A DNA stretch of 30,259 nucleotides from JACDCY01 sp964350145 (GCA_964350145.1 CAYGJL010000034.1:1-30259), one strand, 5' to 3'; positions 21,614-30,259 are shown, counted from the stretch's first letter. Notes: generated by a model from the letters alone, not told the origin. Program-made: numbers and translations.

Positions 21614-22508
21614 CACCTGCCTGCAACGCCGCAACCGCGGCAACATTAATAATGTCCTGGGGCTGCGCCCCCCGCGAGAGATCCGCAACGGGCTTCGCCA
21701 ACCCCTGCAGGATCGGCCCGATCGCCACCGCTCCCGCGAGCCGCTCCACCAGTTTGTAAGCTATGTTGCCGGCGTCGAGCGACGGGAACACCAGCACGTT
21801 AGCCGTCCCGCCGAAAATGTTTCCCGGCGCCTTCCGGGCGGCGACGTCCGGCACCAGCGCGGCATCAGCCTGCAATTCTCCGTCCACCAGGAGCGCCGGC
21901 TCGAGCTGGCGAATGATACGCACCGCCTCGATCACGGTCCGGACAGAGTCGGACACGGCGCTGCCGTGGGTGCTGAAGGAGAGCAGCGCGACGCGCGGCT
22001 CGTCGCCGACGATGAGCGCTCGGTCGCGGGCGGCGCAGATGGCGATCTCGGCGAGCTGCGCGGCGGTGGGCTGCGGCACGACGGCGCAGTCCGTGAATGT
22101 CAGCACGTCGCTCCCCGTCCCCCACGCCGGCCCGCGCACCATATAGAAGGCGCTGGAGATCGTGGTGATCCCGGGTGCTTTCCCGACGAGCGCCAGCGCC
22201 GCCCGGAGCACGTCGGCGGTGGCATGCACGGCCCCAGCGACGCACGCGTCGGCCAGCCCGTCGCGAACCATGCTGACGGCGTACTGCAACGCAGGAGTCT
22301 CTCCCGGCCGGACAACCTCGACGCCGAGGCGTTCGAGCGCGGCGTGCGTCTCGGGGTGGGACGGGTCGAGCACAACCACGGGGTGCACGATTTTCTGCTC
22401 GCGCAGGACGCGCACCGCCTCGACTACCCGAACGTCAGCGGACTCGGGGAAAACAACCCTTTTGAAGCTGGCCGCCGCTCGGCGGCGGATGGCGTCGGTG
22501 AACGTCAC
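21606..22508 (-). CDS. pta: Phosphate acetyltransferase (single-domain type)
   Basis: Pta interconverts acetyl-CoA and acetyl phosphate. The 300-residue protein corresponds to the catalytic PTA/PTB domain alone, as in Bacillus, without the N-terminal domains of E. coli Pta. Signatures are FPESADVRVVEAVRVL, GLADACVAGAVHATADVLRAAL, ALLSFSTHGSA and NVLVFPSLDAGNIAYKLVERLAGAVAIGPILQGLAKPVADLSRG, the last being diagnostic. The start is GTG at 22508, overlapping the coaD stop as GTGA. No acetate kinase gene is adjacent. Its last codon and stop are formed by a heptad array. Confidence 0.94.
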   Translation of the reverse strand: MTFTDAIRRRAAASFKRVVFPESADVRVVEAVRVLREQKIVHPVVVLDPSHPETHAALERLGVEVVRPGETPALQYAVSMVRDGLADACVAGAVHATADVLRAALALVGKAPGITTISSAFYMVRGPAWGTGSDVLTFTDCAVVPQPTAAQLAEIAICAARDRALIVGDEPRVALLSFSTHGSAVSDSVRTVIEAVRIIRQLEPALLVDGELQADAALVPDVAARKAPGNIFGGTANVLVFPSLDAGNIAYKLVERLAGAVAIGPILQGLAKPVADLSRGAQPQDIINVAAVAALQAGGD

Positions 22509-23011
22509 GGGCTCTGGGGATTGCTCAGGGGAATGCTAAACCGCGCCTTGAGAGCCTGGGCGACGACCGGATGCACGAGACCATCCACGTTCCCCCCGAG
22601 ACGAGCCACCTCTCTGACGATGCTGGAGCTGATGTATGTCGCGTCGAGCGACGGCACCATGAATACCGTCTCGAGACCGGGCGACAGGTGCCGATTCATC
22701 AGCGCCATCTGGAACTCGTACTCGAAATCGCTGACGGCGCGCAGGCCGCGGATGATCAGCGAGGCTTCGACCTCACGGGCGAAGTCCACCAGCAGGCCGG
22801 TAAAGTCGCGCACATCTATGCGCGAGTCGTCGCCGACGGCGGCCCGGATCAGCCGCTTCCGCTCCCGCAGATCGAACAGCGGTTCCTTGGCCGAGTTGTT
22901 CGCGACCGCGACCACCAACCGGTCCACGAACTCCAGGCTGCGCACGACCAGATCCTCGTGCCCGCGCGTTATGGGATCGAACGAGCCCGCGTAGATCGCA
23001 ATTTTCGCCAT
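22505..23011 (-). CDS. coaD: Phosphopantetheine adenylyltransferase
   Basis: This enzyme performs the fourth step of CoA synthesis, joining AMP from ATP to 4'-phosphopantetheine. The 168-residue protein has the nucleotidyltransferase motif YAGSFDPITRGHEDLV, followed by RGLRAVSDFEYEFQMALMNRHL and the YISSSIVREVARLGG motif. Length is normal. The ATG at 23011 has GGAG six bases upstream. It is coupled to pta, so a CoA-making and an acetyl-CoA-using enzyme share a transcript. A palindromic element separates it from rsmD. Confidence 0.96.
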   Translation of the reverse strand: MAKIAIYAGSFDPITRGHEDLVVRSLEFVDRLVVAVANNSAKEPLFDLRERKRLIRAAVGDDSRIDVRDFTGLLVDFAREVEASLIIRGLRAVSDFEYEFQMALMNRHLSPGLETVFMVPSLDATYISSSIVREVARLGGNVDGLVHPVVAQALKARFSIPLSNPQSP

Positions 23012-23023
23012 TGTCCGCTCCGT

Positions 23024-23125
23024 GGGATCGGGCGCGAGTCGGTGTATGCCCGGCTGCGCCTACGCTCGCAAACTACGCTCGCTAACACGGCGCTGCCGGG
23101 CACACACCACCTCTTGCCCGATCCC
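23024..23125. repeat. Palindromic element between rsmD and coaD
   Basis: Composite arms pair: GGGATCGGGC (23024-23033) with GCCCGATCCC (23116-23125), and 14 bases at 23041-23054 with 23095-23108 (one mismatch). The centre at 23060-23085 matches 24 of 26 bases of the element at 18182-18207, including GCAAACTACGCTCGCTAA. The arms of the two elements are unrelated. Confidence 0.88.
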
Positions 23126-23126
23126 G

Positions 23127-23651
23127 TTACAGGTCGCCCTGCCGATAAAAAGAAATCGCGGTCGTTCCGTACCGTCGCGCGTCCGGATTGCCGGGCAGCG
23201 CGACGCGGGAATCGTGCTCGATCCCGAGCAATTTCGCAAACGGTCGTTCGAGCCAGAGCGAAGCTAGCTTCATCGCGTCGTCGCCGCCGTACGGTGGGTC
23301 GGCGAAGGCGATGTCGAATTCACCATGACCCGGTCCGCGCAGAAACGTAAACACGTCCTGCCGGTGCAGCACGGCCGAACTGCCGGCGCCGAGCGTTGCG
23401 ACATTTTGCTGGAGCGCGGCAAACGTCCTGGCGTGCCGCTCCACGAAGTGGGCGACTGCCGCGCCGCGGGACAGCGCTTCGAGTCCCAGGGCGCCGGAGC
23501 CGGCGAACAGGTCCACGACTTCCGCCCCGACCAGGTACGGCTGCACGATGCTCATCCACGCCTCGCGCACGCGGTCGAGCGTCGGGCGGACGTCCTTGCC
23601 GGGCGGCGCCGCGATTCGTCGTCCGCGCCACTGCCCGGCGATGATCCGCAT
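23127..23651 (-). CDS. rsmD: 16S rRNA (guanine966-N2)-methyltransferase RsmD
   Basis: This 174-residue SAM-dependent methyltransferase modifies one guanine of 16S rRNA. It opens MRIIAGQWRGRRIAAPPGKDVRPTLDRVREAWMS, typical of RsmD. It then has DLFAGSGALGLEALSRGA (motif I) and FADPPYGG (motif IV, DPPY). The ATG at 23651 follows the recJ TAG with no spacing and no clear ribosome binding site, so it probably depends on recJ translation. rsmD next to coaD is a widespread pair; here they are separated by a palindrome. Confidence 0.93.
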   Translation of the reverse strand: MRIIAGQWRGRRIAAPPGKDVRPTLDRVREAWMSIVQPYLVGAEVVDLFAGSGALGLEALSRGAAVAHFVERHARTFAALQQNVATLGAGSSAVLHRQDVFTFLRGPGHGEFDIAFADPPYGGDDAMKLASLWLERPFAKLLGIEHDSRVALPGNPDARRYGTTAISFYRQGDL

Positions 23652-25391
23652 CTAGCGCGAAGGCGCGAAGTCGAGCAGCCGCGCCTGGAGCCGGCTGGTT
23701 CCCTGGTACTCGTCGCGCTCGATGCGGTACACGACGTCTATCTCGCCGCCGGTCTTTATTTCGCCCGCGCGGTCGGCGAAGCCCCAGCCGATCGCTTCCA
23801 GCACGGTCCCGCCCGCGTCCAGGTACAGCTTCAGCCCCTCGTGCTTGAGCGTTCGCGCCGGCGACTTGAGCCGCACTCCGCGCGAGAGAAAGACCGGCGA
23901 CGGGTTCCCTATTCCGAAAGGCTCGAAATGGCTAATCAGCGACTGCAGCGCGTCGGTCGCCTCAGCGAGCGGCATCTCGAGATCCACGCGGATCTGCCCG
24001 AGCAGGTCGTCCGGCTCCAACGCGGCGCGCGCGACTTCGTTGAAGCGCTCGGTGAACGCTTCAAGTTGGGAGCGGTCGAGCGTCACACCCGCGGCCGCCT
24101 TGTGCCCGCCGAACCTCTCCAGCAGGTCGGCGCACTCGATCAGCCCGGCGTGGAGGTTGAACGCGGGGATCGAGCGGCCCGATCCTTTGCACGTGGTCGC
24201 GCTGGATGAGATCATGATCGTCGGACGACCGAATTCCTCGACGATTCGCGACGCGACGATTCCAATGACTCCGGGATGCCAGCCGTCGCGCGCGAGCACG
24301 ATCCCGAACGTCTCCCCAAGGTCGCGGCGAACGACATCCTCACGCGCTTCCTCGAGAGTCGCGCGGTCAATCTCCTGCCGCTTGCGGTTCAGCTCCTCGA
24401 GATCTCGCGCGATCACGTTCGCTTCGTGCTCGGTCTCCGTCATCAGCAGCTCGACGCCGCGAATCGCGGCGCCCAACCGGCCGACGGCGTTGAGTCGCGG
24501 CGCGAGAATGAAGCCGACGCGCCCGGCGGTGATCTGTTTCCCGCTCAAGCCGGCGGCATTCACCAGCGCGCGTAATCCCACGTTGCGGGTCTCCTGCAAC
24601 AGCTTGAGGCCGAGCCGCACGAATACGCGGTTCTCGCCGCGCAGCGGAGCGATATCGGCCACCGTCGCGAGCGCGACGAGATCGAGCATCTGCCACACCT
24701 GGTTCTCGCCCTTCCCCATCTCCCGGGCGAGCGCCAGCGCGAGCTTGAACACGACGCCGACTGCGGCCAGGTCCTTGTCGGGGTAGCCGCAGCCCGGCCG
24801 CTTCGGGTTCAGCACCGCCAGACAATCCGGCAGCGCCGAGCCGGGCAGGTGATGGTCGGTAACGATGACGTCTATTCCGGCCGCGCACAGGTCCTTGATC
24901 GGCTCGACGGCGGTGGTCCCGCAGTCGCAGGTGACGACGACCTTCGCCCCAGCTTCGATCGCGGCCTGGACCCCCGCCGCGCTCAGGTCATAACCGTGCT
25001 CGAGCCGCCTGGGGATGAACGGCTGCGCCCGTCCGCCGAGGTTGAGAATCGTGCGGGTGAGCAGCGTGGTGGACGAGATACCGTCCACGTCGTAGTCGCC
25101 GTGAACGAATACCAGCTCCTGCTCCCGGATCGCTCGCGCGAGCCGCGCGACCGCCTTGTCCAGATCGAGCATCGCCAGGGGATCGTGGAGCTGGTCCAGC
25201 CGCGGGCGGAGAAAGGTCCGCGCCGCGCCCGATTCGCTGTAGCCCCTGGCGCACAGCAACCGGCACACGAGCGGGGGAAGACCGAGATCCGCCGCCAGCG
25301 CGGCGACATCCGCCGGGTTCGGCTCCACGGCGATGAGCCAGCGCAGCTTGCGGCGAGGCTGGGCAACGGCAGGGACGACGGCTGAGCTCAT
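23652..25391 (-). CDS. recJ: Single-stranded-DNA-specific exonuclease RecJ
   Basis: RecJ is a 5'-3' exonuclease of recombination and mismatch repair. The 579-residue protein has the DHH-family motifs HGDYDVDGISST, CDCGTTAVEP, VTDHHLPG and NPKRPGCGYPDKDLAAVGV. The DHHA1 part contains HPGVIGIVASRIVEEFGRP and ERFGGHKAAAGVTL, and a C-terminal OB-like domain follows. The ATG at 25391 (MSSAVVPAVAQPRRKLRW) is chosen. Upstream in-frame codons run through a palindromic repeat and are not conserved-looking. AGGG lies directly before the ATG, unusually close. Confidence 0.95.
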   Translation of the reverse strand: MSSAVVPAVAQPRRKLRWLIAVEPNPADVAALAADLGLPPLVCRLLCARGYSESGAARTFLRPRLDQLHDPLAMLDLDKAVARLARAIREQELVFVHGDYDVDGISSTTLLTRTILNLGGRAQPFIPRRLEHGYDLSAAGVQAAIEAGAKVVVTCDCGTTAVEPIKDLCAAGIDVIVTDHHLPGSALPDCLAVLNPKRPGCGYPDKDLAAVGVVFKLALALAREMGKGENQVWQMLDLVALATVADIAPLRGENRVFVRLGLKLLQETRNVGLRALVNAAGLSGKQITAGRVGFILAPRLNAVGRLGAAIRGVELLMTETEHEANVIARDLEELNRKRQEIDRATLEEAREDVVRRDLGETFGIVLARDGWHPGVIGIVASRIVEEFGRPTIMISSSATTCKGSGRSIPAFNLHAGLIECADLLERFGGHKAAAGVTLDRSQLEAFTERFNEVARAALEPDDLLGQIRVDLEMPLAEATDALQSLISHFEPFGIGNPSPVFLSRGVRLKSPARTLKHEGLKLYLDAGGTVLEAIGWGFADRAGEIKTGGEIDVVYRIERDEYQGTSRLQARLLDFAPSR

Positions 25392-25441
25392 CCCTAAAGA
25401 TAGATGACCCTGCGCGATGGAGAGTCCGATTTCATTGCACT

Positions 25442-25538
25442 GGAATCCAAGTTCGGAGTGTGGCAGCGAGGAGTTGGGAGTCAGGAGTGTACTCCTCACT
25501 GTCTCACTCCCGACTGCCACACTCCGAACTTGGATTCC
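25442..25538. repeat. Long palindrome between the zinc-ribbon gene and recJ
   Basis: Perfect 25-bp arms (25442-25466 and 25514-25538) surround a centre that continues to pair (GGGAGT/ACTCCC, AGGAGT/ACTCCT). AGT recurs at 25450, 25457, 25472, 25479 and 25486, mostly at 7-base steps, so the arm is a degenerate heptad array of the form AGTNNGG. It fills most of the 156-base gap. No T-run follows on either strand. Confidence 0.9.
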
Positions 25539-25547
25539 GCCAGTCCC

Positions 25548-26249
25548 CTAGCCTGGGTAGAGCAGCACGCCACAACCTTCACACACCTCGATGGCTCCAC
25601 TGGCCAGCATCACATTCCGCCGCTGCATCGGAACCGCCGTATCGCAATTCCCGCACGTCATTCCGCGCAGCGGATACAGTGCGTTCTCGCGCCTACTACG
25701 GATCCGGTCGTACTTGTGCAGCAGCGCGCGGTCCACGTTGGCTGCCTTCGCATCGCGCTCGGCCCGCGCATCCTTGAGCTCGGACTCGAGCGCGGCCTGC
25801 TCGGCGCCGATCTCATCGCGGGCGCTCGCCTGCTCCTCCTCCGCGGCAGTCAGCGCCGCGCGCGCGCGCTCGACGTCCGCGCGCATCGTCTCCATGCGGC
25901 GGCCCATCGCGGCGAGCTCGCTTTCGTCTTCGGCCACGAGCCGGCGCGTCGTTTCGACCTGCGACATGGCCGCAGTGGCCTCCTTCATCTTCTTGATCGA
26001 GTCGAGCTGGGCGAGGTTCCGCTCCTGCTGCTTCTTGTGCAGCTCGACCCGCGTCTGGATGTCGCGCTGTCGCTGTTGTTCGCTCTCGATGGCCGTCTGG
26101 GCTCGCTGCACGGCGTCGGCCGCCTGTTGTCGTACGCGGTCGAGCTCGCGCAGCCGCGGCGCCAGCGCCGCCATCTTTTGCTCGATCCCGGATATTCGGT
26201 TGTCGTCCGACTGCAGCGCGAGCAGCTCTTCGATGTTCTCGTGCATCAT
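25548..26249 (-). CDS. C4-type zinc-ribbon coiled-coil protein
   Basis: This 233-residue protein is a long antiparallel coiled coil (about residues 5-185, rich in Glu, Arg, Gln and Ala) followed by a C-terminal zinc ribbon with Cys199, Cys202, Cys223 and Cys226 (MTCGNCDTAVP and EVCEGCGVLL). This matches the family that includes chlamydial CT398, whose members have been linked to sigma-54 or to export. The general function is unknown. The ATG at 26249 overlaps the dnaG stop as ATGA, with GAGAG upstream. Coupling to the primase gene is the only context clue. Confidence 0.85.
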   Translation of the reverse strand: MMHENIEELLALQSDDNRISGIEQKMAALAPRLRELDRVRQQAADAVQRAQTAIESEQQRQRDIQTRVELHKKQQERNLAQLDSIKKMKEATAAMSQVETTRRLVAEDESELAAMGRRMETMRADVERARAALTAAEEEQASARDEIGAEQAALESELKDARAERDAKAANVDRALLHKYDRIRSRRENALYPLRGMTCGNCDTAVPMQRRNVMLASGAIEVCEGCGVLLYPG

Positions 26250-28096
26250 TCTCTCTCAGGCGCGGTTTTACGGCGAACGCGGAAGGCCTTGTACCGCGTC
26301 CGTCTCAAGCTGTTGAGCTCGTCGCGCAGCTCCTGCTTGAGCTTCATCAATTCGTCTTTCTGATCCGCCCTCGCGAGCGGCAGCGTAGCGTCAATCTCCA
26401 GCAGCTTCTCGTCCAGCTCCCGCACGCGGATGGCGGTCAGGCTGTCGTCCACGGTGCGCTGCGGGTCTATCTGCGCGCCGCGCTCGGACAACAGCTCCTC
26501 GATCACCGCGACGTCCGTCACCGGCAGTCCTTCCACCAGCTGCTGCACCGGCGTGTCCTCTTCGGATTCGAGCAGCCGGGAGAATATCCGCCGGTACCGC
26601 CGGTCCCTGAAGCTCTCGAGTCCGACCTTCTCCGCGATCTCCGCGACGCGGGTGCGCTGCTGCAGCATCGCGCGGACGAGCTCCCGCTCCGCCGAGCTGC
26701 CGATCGCGGAATAGGAATCAACGCGATCACCGCGGTCGCTGCGCGTGGGTACCGCCTGACCGATGTCAGGCTCGCCCTGCGGAGCTGGCTGCGCGGCGGG
26801 ACGCTCGCCCCGGCGCGCGGGAGACTCGACTTCGCGCTGTAGGATGGCGCGGTCCACGCCGGATGCCTCGCTGGCGCGCGCGAGGTACAGGTCACGCATG
26901 ATTGGGTCGGACGCGGCACGAATCGTCGGCAGGAGCCGATCGAGCGCTCGTCGCTTCTTGTGCAACTCGCTGAACGCTCCGACTCGCTGCAGAATCTGGA
27001 CCTTGCGCTCGAACACGTCTATCGCGGCGGTTATCTCGCGCTCCAGTCCGGCCGCACCCTCGCGCCGGACGAACGTGTCGGGATCGTCGCCCTCCGGCAG
27101 CGTGACCACTCGCACCCCGAATCCCTGGCGTAACAGCTCGTCGCCCGACCTGAACGTGGCGGCCAGACCGCCGCGGTCGTTGTCGTACAACAGTACCGCG
27201 TTCTTCGTGTACTTGCGGATGAGTGTGACCTGGGCGTCGGTGAGGGCGGTTCCCATGGGAGCTACGCCGGTGCGCACACCGGCGGCTATCAGCCGCACGA
27301 CGTCAAAGTAACCCTCCACGACGAGCACGCGGTCCTCCTTCCTGATTTCGTTCTTCGCCCAGTTGAGCGCGTACAGCAACTTCCCCTTGGAGAACACCGG
27401 CGAATCCGGCGAGTTCAGGTACTTCGGCTCGGAGTTGCCGAGCACGCGTCCGCCGAAGCCGACGTGCCGGCCCATGGCGTCCAGGATGGGAAACATGAGC
27501 CGGTCGCGGAAGCGCGGCCGCGGCTCCGTCCCTTCCTCGCGCTGCACGAGCAGTCCGGTCTCGAGCATGCGCGCGTCGTCGAACCCGAGCGTGGCGAGGT
27601 ACGTGCGCATGAGCCCGATCTCGGACGGCGCGTACCCGATGCCGATCTCCTGCGCGAGCTCGCGCGATATCTCACGGCTCTCCAGATACTCCCTGGCACC
27701 CTTCGCCCGCGGGTCGTCCCACAGCATCGCGCGGAAGTACTCGGCCGCGGCGGCGTTGATCTCCCAGAAAGGCTCGCGCGCATCCGGGCCCTCGCGCCGC
27801 GTGTCCACTTCCTTCACTTCGACGCCGGCCTTCTGGCCGACTATCCGCACGGCTTCCGGCCACGCGACGCCGAGCCGCTTCTGCACGAAGCGAAAGACGT
27901 CGCCGCCCTCGTGGCAGACGAAGCAGTAGAAGATTCCCTTCCGCGGAGAGACGGAGAAGTTCCGGTGCGTTCCCTGGTGAAACGGGCACGGCCCGCGGTA
28001 GTCGGAGCCCGTCTTCTTGAGCTTCACGTACTCGCCGATTATCTGCACCACGTCCGCCGCCTCGCGGACCTGCTCGACGACTTCGTCCGGGATCAC
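26246..28096 (-). CDS. dnaG: DNA primase
   Basis: DnaG makes RNA primers at the replication fork. The 616-residue protein has the N-terminal CHC2 zinc finger (Cys37, His40, Cys58, Cys61; CPFH and CFVCHEGGDV) and the core with EPKYLNSPDSPVFSKG. The TOPRIM motifs are VVEGYFDVV and the metal-binding DNDRGG (DGDEAG in many relatives). A disordered Pro/Arg-rich linker near 430-465 precedes a C-terminal DnaB-binding helical domain. The start is GTG at 28096, overlapping the mutS2 stop as GTGA and preceded by GGAG five bases upstream. Confidence 0.96.
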   Translation of the reverse strand: MIPDEVVEQVREAADVVQIIGEYVKLKKTGSDYRGPCPFHQGTHRNFSVSPRKGIFYCFVCHEGGDVFRFVQKRLGVAWPEAVRIVGQKAGVEVKEVDTRREGPDAREPFWEINAAAAEYFRAMLWDDPRAKGAREYLESREISRELAQEIGIGYAPSEIGLMRTYLATLGFDDARMLETGLLVQREEGTEPRPRFRDRLMFPILDAMGRHVGFGGRVLGNSEPKYLNSPDSPVFSKGKLLYALNWAKNEIRKEDRVLVVEGYFDVVRLIAAGVRTGVAPMGTALTDAQVTLIRKYTKNAVLLYDNDRGGLAATFRSGDELLRQGFGVRVVTLPEGDDPDTFVRREGAAGLEREITAAIDVFERKVQILQRVGAFSELHKKRRALDRLLPTIRAASDPIMRDLYLARASEASGVDRAILQREVESPARRGERPAAQPAPQGEPDIGQAVPTRSDRGDRVDSYSAIGSSAERELVRAMLQQRTRVAEIAEKVGLESFRDRRYRRIFSRLLESEEDTPVQQLVEGLPVTDVAVIEELLSERGAQIDPQRTVDDSLTAIRVRELDEKLLEIDATLPLARADQKDELMKLKQELRDELNSLRRTRYKAFRVRRKTAPERE

Positions 28097-30259
28097 GCGA
28101 GCTCCGCGATGGTGACGCCCGCGCCGCCTTCGTTCCATGCGCCGAGCCGGAAGCCAGCGACACGCGGCTCCTTCTTGAGCATCTCGTTCACGCGCTCGCG
28201 CAAAGCGCCCGTCCCCTTGCCGTGAATGATCCGCAGCACCTTCAAGTCGGCGAGGACGGCGCTGTCCACCGCCTGCATTACGACTTCCTCGACCTCGTTC
28301 GCGCGCAATCCTCGCAGGTCCACCTCGGTCGATGCATGAACTTCCGGAATGTCACCGCGCATCGGGACCTTCTCGCTCGCGACGAGCTGGATCGCGGCGC
28401 GGCGGATGCTCTCGCGCGGGACGTTCAGCTTGATGGAGCCGAGGGCGACCACCGCCTCGTCCTCCCGCAGCTCGAGCAGCTTCGCGGTGCGTCCGGCGAA
28501 AGTGTCGAGCTCGACGAGATCGCCGGGCTCGGGCGTGCCCGCTGGCCTGCCGGGTTGCGCTCCCCCGCCGGCGTCTTCGCTCGCCAGCCGCTCGAGCGCC
28601 GCGGCCTCCTCCCCGGCAAGCTGCTCGATATTCCGGCGCGCGAGCCGGGCGGCGTCTTCCACGGCCGCGGCCGAAGTTGCGCGCAACTCGCGGATCGTCT
28701 CTTCGACGGCGGCGCGCGCGTCCAGGAGGTGCTTGCGCGCGGTGCTCCGGCTCTCCTTCTCGATCTCACGCTCGCGCTCGCGAACGCGCTGCTCCCTGGC
28801 CGTCACGTTCGCCAGTCGTTCCCGCGCTTCTGCCGCAATGTCCTGCGTCTCGCGATCGCGCACCGCGAGCTTCGCGTCCCGCTCCTGCAGCTCGGCCAGC
28901 AGAGCGTTGGTGTCGCGCTCTCCCTTCGGCAGGCGCTCTTCGGCCGCGTCGAGAACGTTGGCGGGAAGGTTCAGCCTCCGGGCGATGCTCAGGCCGTACG
29001 ACCGGCCCGGAATCCCCTTCACGAGACGGTACGTCGGCGCCAGCCGCGCGGCGTCGAACTCGAGCGAGGCGTTCACCACTCCGGGCACCGACGTCGCCAG
29101 CTCCTTGAGCGCACCCAGGTGCGTGGTGGTGAGCGTGAACGTGCCGCGCCGGGTCAGCTCCTCGAGGATCGCGCCGCCGAGCGCAGCGCCTTCCATGGGA
29201 TCGGTTCCCGAGCCCAGCTCATCTATGAGCACCAGTGACCGGGGCGTCGCGCCGCGCAGGATCTCGGCGAGGTTCTTCACGTGCGCGCTGAACGTCGAGA
29301 GGCTCGCGGCGATGGACTGCTCGTCGCCGATGTCAGCGAAGAGATCGTCGAACAGCGCCACGCGGCTGCCGTCGGCGACCGGCGCCGGAATCCCCGACTG
29401 AACCATCGCGGAAAAAAGCCCCATCGCCTTCAGCAGGACAGTCTTCCCACCGGTGTTGGGGCCGGACAGGAGCAGCGTGCGTTCGTCGGGCTCAATCGTG
29501 AGACTGAACGGAACGACGTCTATGCGCTGCGCCAGCAGCAGCGGGTGCCGGCCGGCAACGATCGAAAACCCTTCGCTCTCCGCCGCGATCTCCGCGACGG
29601 CGCACTCGAATTCCGCCGCGAAGCGCGCGCGGGCATACAGCGAGTCGAGCTCCACCAGCGCGTCGAGCGCGGACGCGATCTGGGCGGCGAGCGGACGCAC
29701 GCGCTCGGTCAGCTCCCGGAGGATCTTGTCGATCTCGCGCAACTCCTCGCCCTGCAACTCGCGGATGCGGTTCCCCGCCTCGATGGCTGCGGGCGGCTCA
29801 ACGAACAGCGTCGCGCCCGTGGCCGACGTGTCGTGCACCAGGCCGCGGATCACGTTGCGCGCGTCACGCCGCACCGGGATCACGTAGCGACCGTTGCGGA
29901 TTGTTACCGACATGTCGGCCACCTGCTGGTGCGGCGCCAGCGATCGCATCGCGCTCTCCAGCACGCCGAGCAGGCCTTCCTCGGCGGCCCGCAGCTCGCG
30001 CCTGATGCGGCGCAGCGTGGGAGACGCGTCGTCGCGGATTTCGCCGTCCTCGGACACGGCTTTCTCGATCGCGCTCTCGACCGGCTGCGCGCTGACGAGT
30101 CGCGCGACAAACCCGCCGAGCACGGCGCGCGCTATCGCCGGCCGCTTGTCGTCGCGCAGAGCGGCCATGGCGCGACGCGAGCTGCGCAGAAGAATCGCGA
30201 CGGAGAGCAGCGACGCGGCGTCGAGCGACGTTCCCTCCACGCGCAGGCGGCCGGCCGCC
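28093..30259 (-). CDS. mutS2: Endonuclease MutS2, 5' end missing
   Basis: The gene enters from the right edge; 721 residues are visible and the first part of the clamp/core region is absent. The ABC-type ATPase has Walker A GPNTGGKT, LFDDLFADIGDEQSIAASLSTFS and Walker B LVLIDELGSGTDPMEG, then LTTTHLGALKELA. A long charged coiled coil and a KOW-like segment follow. A C-terminal Smr nuclease domain has VDLRGLRANEVEEVV and RIIHGKGTGALRERV. MutS2 acts in suppression of recombination and in resolving collided ribosomes. It lacks the mismatch-recognition domain of MutS. It is coupled to dnaG. Confidence 0.95.
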   Translation of the reverse strand, partial: AAGRLRVEGTSLDAASLLSVAILLRSSRRAMAALRDDKRPAIARAVLGGFVARLVSAQPVESAIEKAVSEDGEIRDDASPTLRRIRRELRAAEEGLLGVLESAMRSLAPHQQVADMSVTIRNGRYVIPVRRDARNVIRGLVHDTSATGATLFVEPPAAIEAGNRIRELQGEELREIDKILRELTERVRPLAAQIASALDALVELDSLYARARFAAEFECAVAEIAAESEGFSIVAGRHPLLLAQRIDVVPFSLTIEPDERTLLLSGPNTGGKTVLLKAMGLFSAMVQSGIPAPVADGSRVALFDDLFADIGDEQSIAASLSTFSAHVKNLAEILRGATPRSLVLIDELGSGTDPMEGAALGGAILEELTRRGTFTLTTTHLGALKELATSVPGVVNASLEFDAARLAPTYRLVKGIPGRSYGLSIARRLNLPANVLDAAEERLPKGERDTNALLAELQERDAKLAVRDRETQDIAAEARERLANVTAREQRVREREREIEKESRSTARKHLLDARAAVEETIRELRATSAAAVEDAARLARRNIEQLAGEEAAALERLASEDAGGGAQPGRPAGTPEPGDLVELDTFAGRTAKLLELREDEAVVALGSIKLNVPRESIRRAAIQLVASEKVPMRGDIPEVHASTEVDLRGLRANEVEEVVMQAVDSAVLADLKVLRIIHGKGTGALRERVNEMLKKEPRVAGFRLGAWNEGGAGVTIAELA

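Noticed and set aside
25391..25520. Longer N-terminus for recJ
   Set aside because: The extra codons lie in the 25-bp palindrome and give a low-complexity peptide not expected in RecJ.
12110..30259. Mobile island or prophage
   Set aside because: No transposase, integrase, phage gene or tRNA-flanking repeat was seen, and nearly all genes are core functions.

Overview
The window is about 30 kb of GC-rich bacterial chromosome, almost fully packed with housekeeping genes on the minus strand. Only a PEBP-family gene and rex are on the plus strand. Protein sequences and gene neighbourhoods (infC-rpmI-rplT-pheS-pheT followed by zapA, rny, folD, ispA, dxs, nadK and recN; dnaG with a C4 zinc-ribbon coiled-coil gene; orphan rsbV-rsbW-rsbU) suggest a member of the Gemmatimonadota or a related soil lineage. 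That placement is inference and was not tested by a search. A run of exactly 100 N (11895-11994) marks a scaffold join, so this is a draft or metagenome assembly.

Layout, read in the direction of minus-strand transcription from the right edge. (1) mutS2 (5' end missing), dnaG, zinc-ribbon gene, then recJ, rsmD, coaD and pta: DNA repair and replication, one rRNA methylase, CoA synthesis and acetyl-phosphate metabolism. (2) rsbV, rsbW and rsbU, a partner-switching module with no sigma factor in view, followed by rsmA. (3) rex on the plus strand with a perfect Rex operator against its start codon. Divergent from it is a tight five-gene cluster: arginine deiminase family, DEDDh exonuclease, MBL-fold hydrolase, small membrane protein, tryptophanase family. 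(4) A PEBP gene on the plus strand, then the assembly gap and a structured infC leader with a terminator hairpin. (5) infC, rpmI, rplT, pheS, pheT, a coiled-coil gene, zapA, rny, folD, ispA, dxs, nadK and the first codons of recN: translation, cell division, RNA decay, folate, isoprenoid and NADP synthesis.

Most adjacent genes overlap by 1-4 bases (ATGA, GTGA or TGATG junctions), so translational coupling is the rule. GTG and TTG starts are common.

The most unusual content is between the genes. At least seven short arrays of 7-bp units (TTGGCTA/G, CAGCGGC/TAGCGGC, AGTGACT/TAGTCAC) occur at gene borders. Most have four units, some are paired as inverted copies, one lies in frame inside pheT, and two supply the stop codon of the adjacent gene. 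Three longer palindromes with 21-25 bp or composite arms fill other gaps. Two of them carry different arms around an almost identical central core. No transposase, CRISPR array, tRNA or rRNA gene was found.
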